64,000 nt of DNA from Dipteris shenzhenensis. Taxonomy: Eukaryota; Polypodiophyta; Polypodiopsida; Gleicheniales. The stretch lies in assembly GCA_047967505.1 (NCBI GenBank), contig CM106541.1. One strand, written 5' to 3'. Shown here in pieces: positions 58,100 through 64,000 of the stretch (position 1 is the stretch's first letter; each line of letters starts with the position of its first letter). Position numbers and translations under genes: made by a program. Under the pieces are notes generated by a model. It was not told where the DNA came from and searched no databases. It saw only the letters and a program-made list of their open reading frames with translations.

Positions 58100-59189
58100 T
58101 GTAAGAAAACAATACAACGTCTGTGCTCAACAGATAATAGGATCTCGTACGCAAGAGAGAAAACCAGATAGTATGGAGAATCAAAATTTTGATTACTGTA
58201 CAACTGATACAATAGATGGCGCTGCCTTCCAGCCATGCACTCATGTGAAAGAAGCTTCGATGGCGAGCTAGAAACAGTAGAGGACGGAGGCTGGATGCTA
58301 AGGAATCAGGGTTGCTGTAGCCAGTGATGAAATGGGTTTCACGGGCTTGCTCTTATATAGCCACTAGTCGTAGTCGGTTGGACCCAATTGGGTGACCAAC
58401 CCAGTCCGCCCAAAATGGTCGACTGGGGGTCGGTCCCGAAATAGGCCACCAACTACACGATAGAACCGTGGCATAAAATAGAGCAACTAACCTTTGGCCC
58501 ACAGCCATCCGAGATCATCTGGGACTCCAAACGGGCCCCACAACCCGAGAGTGGGCTGCCCCGGGAAATGCTCTGTCCACCCTCAGTGCAGTCAATCATG
58601 GGATGCCTTCCAGCCATGCGCTCCTATCAAAGAAGCTTTGATGGCGAGCTGGAAATAGTAGAGGATGGAGGCTGGATGCTAAGGAATCAGGGTTGCTGTA
58701 GCCAGTGATGAAATGGGTTTCACGAGCTTGCTCTTATATAGCCACTAGTCGTAGTCAATTGGACCCAATTGGGTGACCAACCCAGTCCGCCCAAAACGAT
58801 CGACTGGGGGTCGGTCCCGAAATAGGCCACCAATCACATGATAGAACCGTGGCGTAAAATAGAGTAACTAACCTTTGGCCCACAGCCATCCGGGATCATT
58901 TGGGACTCCAAACGGGCCCCGCAACCTGAGAGTGGTTGCCTCGGGAAATGCTCTATCTACCCTCAATGCAGTCAGTCATGGGATGCCTTCCTGCACTTGC
59001 ATGTAGCCTAGTTGGCAGTGTGCCAACTCCATCCAGCCATCAGGCCACAATGGCCCCCATCTGTTGTCCAAACCAAGACCTACCGGATAACCGAGCTACT
59101 CAAATGCCTTCTCCTTGTATGGGGGGCTTACAAGTAGAGTTAGCTGGTTCCCGCGTAGTTACACGAGAGTGGAGCATTGATATCTAACA
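58100..59189 (-). repeat. 5' LTR of Copia A with internal tandem duplication
   Basis: Plus-strand TGTAAGAAAACAATAC..GATATCTAACA, 1,090 bases. A 381-base unit is present twice (58,231-58,611 and 58,612-58,992), differing at scattered sites. The 3' LTR kept in the left block has one unit and is 716 bases. Confidence 0.88.
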
Positions 59190-59190
59190 C

Positions 59191-59814
59191 TTTTTGCCAG
59201 CATGAGTTTCAAATATTGGAATACATGGTCACATTGTTCAAACAACCAAGATGGGATGTCATCTTCCATGTGCATGTGGATGCTTCTAATTATGCTTTGG
59301 GTATTATTCTAGCTCAGTTGGATAGTCAATTGGACTATCTTAGTATATTATGCTAGCAAGTTGCTAACACCTATTGAGTCAAACTATAGCACAACTGAGT
59401 GAGAAACTTTGGGGATGGTTTTAGTGTACAAAAACTAAGGCATTATTTACTCAAAAATCCCTTTTTCTATGCGGATCATCAAGCTTTACTTTATCTTATT
59501 AACAAGACTGCCATCCAAAGATGGCTTGTTTCTTGGATTCTTCTGTTGCACGCATTCAACTTTAAAGTTATTCATGAACCAGGCAAGAGCCATGTGGGAC
59601 TAATTGTTTGTCCAGGTTACCAGCACCCAAGCAAACACATGTAGTTGACATGGAATTGCCAGATGCTGACTTGTTTGAAATTGATTATTGTGAGAATGAA
59701 TATGCTGAGTTGGTAGATTACCAGTCGAAAGGCACATTCCCTGACACTATGCCTCGAGATAAGCGTAGGAATCTCGCTCTCAAGGGGTGGAAATACACTC
59801 TCATTGGTGGGCAA
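59191..59814 (+). pseudogene. Ty3/Gypsy RNase H fragment, right copy
   Basis: As 17,041-17,664: VDASNYALGIILAQLDS, LRHYLLKNPFFYADHQALLYL, FNFKVIHEPGKSHVGL, LPDADLFEIDYCENEYAEL. The same stops are present, so it was dead before the duplication. Confidence 0.85.
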
Positions 59815-60009
59815 TGTTGGGGTATAAAGGCCCTATGTAACATTTATAGTTTGTATACAATGTGAAACCGGTTCGTTGAACCGGTTCCACCCTAACCCTA
59901 ACACATGAATAAAACTCATGGGTTGTGGTGTGCCCATTATCCATTCTTCACACCCACACATTGTTGACTCTCATCTCGTACTCTCTCTCACTCTCCACTC
60001 ACTCCATCA
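59815..60009 (+). repeat. 5' LTR of Copia B, right copy
   Basis: 195 bases, TGTTGGGGTA..CATCA. The TATATAA box of the left copy reads TATACAA here; AATAAA is kept. The primer site TGGTATCAGAGC follows at 60,012-60,023. Confidence 0.65.
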
Positions 60010-60023
60010 ACTGGTATCAGAGC

Positions 60024-61444
60024 CTGGGAGCTCACACCCCCCGCACACTTGGCGACAACCCCCGAATACCCGACGATAACCACACGCGAAGCAACTCCAA
60101 CCGAACGCTGAGAAGATGCAAAAGCATGACGAACAGGATGGTGGAGCATTGTGTAGAGGTAAAGAGCACACAGAGAAGGTCGCACGCGCAAAACCATGCA
60201 GCGGGTGCAGAAGCTGACTTTCAGAACATTGCACGACACAGAATAGTGTGGAGCAAAAGAATGCACAGAGCATCCCGAACGCAAGTGCGCAGAGTAGCCT
60301 GAACGCAGCAAGACCAAGAGCAGAACAATGCAGATCTTGGGAAACAACGTCTAGAATTGCCATTTTGGAGATGTTGGAAGAGGTGAAAAACGTGCTTGTG
60401 AGATAAGAGGTTTGAAAGAAAATTCTCGTTCTTCTCAATGGGTGTCATAACAGGGCATCCCCCCATGCGAATGCATCCTTAAACCGTTATTTATCGCACT
60501 TCTAAAGGGAAAGAAGAGTTCCCCAGTTACGGGCCTTGGAAAATCCCATTTGCGACATGGTTCGAAGGGCGTGTTTGTGTAGTGGTGGCACACCCTTGTG
60601 AGCATCCAACGGTGATTTTGTGACACTTAGAAAACTCTTGACTCTTAAGGTACTTGCTCTCTAGACCCTCCTTGTGAATATAGTCCACTTGGGGAGTCGT
60701 GGTTCACAGGTACGTATCACATTGGGCACTTTGGCAGTGATATTGCGTGACATTCGTCACATAACACTATGATTGCACCAGTGGGTATGCTATTGATGCA
60801 TTGAGAGCACTTTTGATGCCTATTGTGCTTGGATAGCACTTGCCGTTCAAAGGGCTTTTGTGGTTTGGATGCATATGCGTTTAGGAGGAAGCTATTGGAT
60901 GCCGTACATGCCTCACATGTTCAGAAATTGAGCTCTAAACAAGGGGCTTTTGAAGACATAGGTGTTATTGTGCATTGGACAAACTATAGCAGGAAGTACA
61001 TGCCATAAATCCTCGTCAAAAGTGTTCAAATCAAGGGGCTTTTGCCTATTTGCAGTTCTGAATTGTTTGCCATAGTTTGGGGGACTGTTACATGCCTTTT
61101 GGTCACTAATTGAGCAGTTTAAGTTGGGGAAATTGTGCCAATTTCTGAGTACAATAGTAATTCACTGTTTCGGGACTGTTTGAGTCTTGTTTCGTCCTCG
61201 AACACTCTTTTTTTGGTGTTGTACCATCATTTATTGTTTTTTGACAGTTTTGGTGGAGCTTTCCTGTTGCTGTACTGCATTTTCGAGTGCTATAATTGTC
61301 ATTAAAGCTTGCTGTACCGTTTCTGCAGCAAGTGGGAGGTGTTATTTATCTGGGAGTGTTTCCGCGCTTTGGAGATACTTTGCTGAGCACTTCTAAGTGC
61401 TTGCAGGGAGTCACACACTTTATTTCTTGGTTCTATTTGCTGAT
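60024..61444 (+). other. Leader of Copia B, right copy
   Basis: 1.42 kb without a sustained frame. Two CAAGGGGCTTTT words (60,940 and 61,032) bracket most of the 99 bases that the left copy lacks. Confidence 0.7.
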
Positions 61445-62938
61445 ATGGCTTCATCAGGAGAGAGCTCATCTTTGCTCCACATCCGGAAGCTTGAGGGTGC
61501 TAAGAGCTACAACATCTGAAGGACCCAGGTGTACAATGTGTTGTTGCAGAAGAGTCAGCATCTCCCTATAAGGGAAAAGGGTGTCAAGCCCTCCGCCATT
61601 AGTGATGAGCAGTGGCTCAACATAGATGAGCTTACGCATTCCACACTCATGCTATCAGTTGTGGATTCTCTTCTTCGTGGGATACAGGATATGCCCAATG
61701 CATGGACAATGTGGCAGCAGTTAGAGAACACTTACTCTCAAAAGAGTGCCACAGGCAAGGTTTATTGGCTCAAGAAGCTTACAAGTCTCGAGATGAAAGA
61801 GGGAACATCAGTCAATGCACACATAAATGAGTTTAAAAGCATATTCAGCCAAGTGCTTACACAAGGGCTGAAACTAGATGAGGAGGTACAGGCTGTAATT
61901 CTCTTAGGTTCATTGCTAGAATCTTGGGACACTTTCAAGACAGCCACAAGCAACTCCAATCCTCTCTTAAATGTGGCAAATGTGGAGGGTGCCATCCTGC
62001 AGGAAAATATGAATCAAAAGAACAACTCAATTGGGAAAGGGAATGCATTGCAAGCATGTGGCCGAACCAAGAATAGAGGCAAGAGTCAGGACAGAAATGG
62101 TAGGAGCAAGCCCCGCTCCAAAAAGGATGTTGAATGCGATCATTGTGGCAAAAAGGGACATCTTAAAAAGCAATGTTGGAAGTTGAAAGCAGAAAAGAAA
62201 GAGGGCAAGCAAAAGGCAGATGCAAGTGATGATTCGAAGGCCATTGTGCCTCATTCTAAGAAGTCTTCTATCAAGATAGAGGAGCTAAATTATGTGTCTG
62301 ATGGCAGCCATTGCTCTTCAGATCTTCTTTTTACCTCTACTATCAGTGCACACTCTCTACATGCGGGGTGTCTTTCAGATCTTAACACATGGCTGATTGA
62401 TTTAGGGGCTTCTTTCCATGTTACTCCTTTCAAGAACAGCTTCAACAAGTACTGTGTTCGGAAGCCTCAATATGTGTATTTGGGAGATAATCATGCATGC
62501 CTCATAGAGGGAATGGGTGACGTGAAATTGCAGCTCTATGATGGTTCAGCTTTCATGCTTCATGATGTACGCTACGTCCCTGAACTTAAGAAGAATCTCA
62601 TTAGTACGGGACAGCTTGATGATATGGGATATCACACCACTTTTGGTGCTCAGAAGTGGAAGATAGTAAAGGGCTCCATGGTTGTTGCTAAGGGTCCTAA
62701 GATGGACACTCTCTATCCATTAGTTGCTGGAAAAATTGTTGTATATGGTGATGCTTCTATTGCCGAGCTGCCAAAGGTTTCATTGTGGCATAGCCAGCTT
62801 GGACACATGAGTGTCAGAGGAATGGAAGAGTTGTCTCGTCTTGGTTATATCCCGTCTCTTAAATTTTCAGAATTGAAAAATTGTGAGCATTGCATTTATG
62901 GTAAACAGAATATGTGTCCTCATAAGAGGGTGACAAAG
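61445..62938 (+). pseudogene. Copia B gag-protease-preintegrase, right copy
   Basis: The better of the two copies. ATG at 61,445 opens MASSGESSSLLHIRKLEG, with TGA at the expected Trp of the N-terminal gag strand (I-stop-RTQVYNVLLQ). The open frame then runs from 61,529 for about 470 codons: UBN2-type gag (WQQLENTYSQKSATGKVYWL, LLGSLLESWDTF), basic linker, knuckle CDHCGKKGHLKKQC (about 62,134-62,175), protease with DLGA instead of DSGA, NLISTGQLDDMGY, and pre-integrase LWHSQLGHMSVRGMEEL..CEHCIYGKQ. It ends in the D LTR, so integrase, RT and RNase H are missing. The Ser to Leu change in the protease triad would kill activity. Confidence 0.93.
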
Positions 62939-63305
62939 TGCGGATCGTATTAGCCTAATCTATCACTTAATGAGCATAAAGATCACGGAGGATCAAACCA
63001 AATACGGAAAGCCATGGGGAGAGAGACAGCAAGTATGAAACACTCAATCTATTCCAAATGTGCTTGTAATCAACAATACATGATAGGCTTCTTATAGAGA
63101 GTGCCCTTTGAATAGTCAACATCTCTGGGATCCTCTGGTCCACATCTCTCCTTGTGGATATCCTCAATCCACATCTCTCTTTGTGGATATCCTCAATCCA
63201 CATCTCCACATCATGTAGTCCACATCCTAGGGTGGCTACTTTAATTCTTTCCTATACCATACCTTAGCCTTTAATTATGTGCTCATGGCACCACAACTCT
63301 CAACA
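62939..63305 (-). repeat. 3' LTR of element D, right copy
   Basis: 367 bases, TGCGGATCGT..CTCTCAACA, followed by the PPT at 63,306-63,316. It cuts Copia B at exactly the same base as in the left copy, so the insertion predates the duplication. Confidence 0.65.
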
Positions 63306-64000
63306 CCTCCCCTTGGTGCCATAATCCTTTGGCTACTGCAAGGTGGTCAGATGTGAGTTACATTCCATCACCTCCCCTTAGTGCTTGCATTGCTACTTAA
63401 GGTGGTCAAGTGTGGTTTTTACATGTCAATACCTCCCCTGGGTGCTTTCATAGCTACTCTCAGGTGGTCAGGCTTGATTTATAAACATATGGGCCGAAGG
63501 TGGAAAGGATTTTACTTTCCAATGCTTCATGTCAATGGCGTTCACTTCTTTGCTTGACGTAGCTTGATGAATTATGCTTTGTTCTTCCATGTGCCTTAAT
63601 GCTTTCTGTGTGGATGCCATGCTTTGTGCTATTATCATCTCATGCACTTGTGCTCTTGGCATGCTTTTTGCATTCATGTGTCGCTTTTCCATTTAATGCA
63701 ACGGTCTTACCAATTGATTTCTTTCAATATTGGTAGTGTCTAATTGCATACAATGATTTTGACTTGACAGGTGCGTAGAGCTCAAAAAGACGATCACTTT
63801 TCCTTTTTGGAGCGTGTCCAAATTCTTTCTGGATTTAGAGTTACGCCTAGTCAAAGATTTTGTGGAGAAGAGATGGCCTTTGCTAATGTGGCACAGGGAT
63901 TCACATGCAGAATTCCAAACTGTGCTTGGCAGGGGCTATGTGCTTAGGTGACACTTGGTGATGTGGCAGTTAACCAATCCTGAACCTAAACCAGACCTAA
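63306..64000 (-). repeat. 3' tail of element D, right copy (runs off window)
   Basis: Same three PPT-like units and the first 482-base unit as in the left copy. The last seven bases (ACCTAA) depart from the left-copy sequence after AAACCAG, possibly a further breakpoint at the very edge. Confidence 0.7.

Larger units (their letters stand above)
48931..64000 (+). repeat. Right copy of large direct duplication
   Basis: It aligns with 1-21,473 as listed under the left copy and runs off the window end. Segments present only here: 57,606-58,546 (Copia A gag start, primer site and part of LTR), 60,930-61,028 (leader of B) and about 233 bases at 61,673-61,905 (B gag). Whether homology extends left of 48,931 cannot be judged, because the left copy begins at the window edge. 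Confidence 0.95.

Overview
The window looks like nuclear DNA of a plant with a large, repeat-choked genome. Evidence: long introns with GT..AG borders, plant-type Ty1/Copia and Ty3/Gypsy retrotransposons, a plant CACTA (En/Spm-type) transposon, and a plant-only receptor kinase with a DUF26 (Gnk2-like) ectodomain. The kinase sequence and the density of old nested elements remind me of gymnosperms, conifers in particular; that is inference, not proof. There are no rRNA or tRNA genes, no CRISPR arrays and no bacterial-style operons.

Layout. (1) 1-21,480 and 48,931-64,000 are two copies of one block in direct orientation, 48.9 kb apart. The block contains a LINE-type endonuclease fragment, unclassified repeat DNA, an antisense Gypsy integrase, a minus-strand Copia element (A), a sense Gypsy RNase H fragment, a plus-strand Copia element (B) and the 3' end of another Copia element (D). 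The copies are about 97-98% alike where I counted, but each lacks pieces the other keeps, so both are decayed versions of a fuller ancestor. The left copy also holds, at 846-4,794, a broken gene of a family I cannot name and a Copia remnant, and at 5,388-7,937 about 2.5 kb of C-rich DNA, all missing from the right copy. (2) 22,060-26,328: minus-strand Copia element C with PBS and LTR; its gag carries a 246-bp inverted-repeat element flanked by an 8-bp target duplication. (3) 26,339-27,010: microsatellites and a repeat seen again at 40,830-41,500. (4) 27,099-33,043: a degenerate CACTA transposon; its minus-strand nine-exon transposase can be traced exon by exon, and both ends carry clusters of GCGTCTA-like motifs. 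(5) 33,044-43,980: non-coding, AT-rich, with G-runs and microsatellites, a Copia RT scrap and one LTR edge. (6) 43,983-47,823: the only host-type gene, a cysteine-rich receptor-like kinase (CRK). Its kinase exons splice cleanly, but the ectodomain exon is frame-broken and the APE motif reads APK. (7) 47,824-48,930: nothing recognisable.

The coding content is therefore almost all mobile DNA in layers: Gypsy fragments are oldest, Copia A sits between two of them, Copia B adjoins the Gypsy RNase H fragment, and D cuts B. These events predate the duplication of the block, after which the copies lost sequence separately, partly between short direct repeats. Coordinates of block edges come from aligning the two copies by eye.
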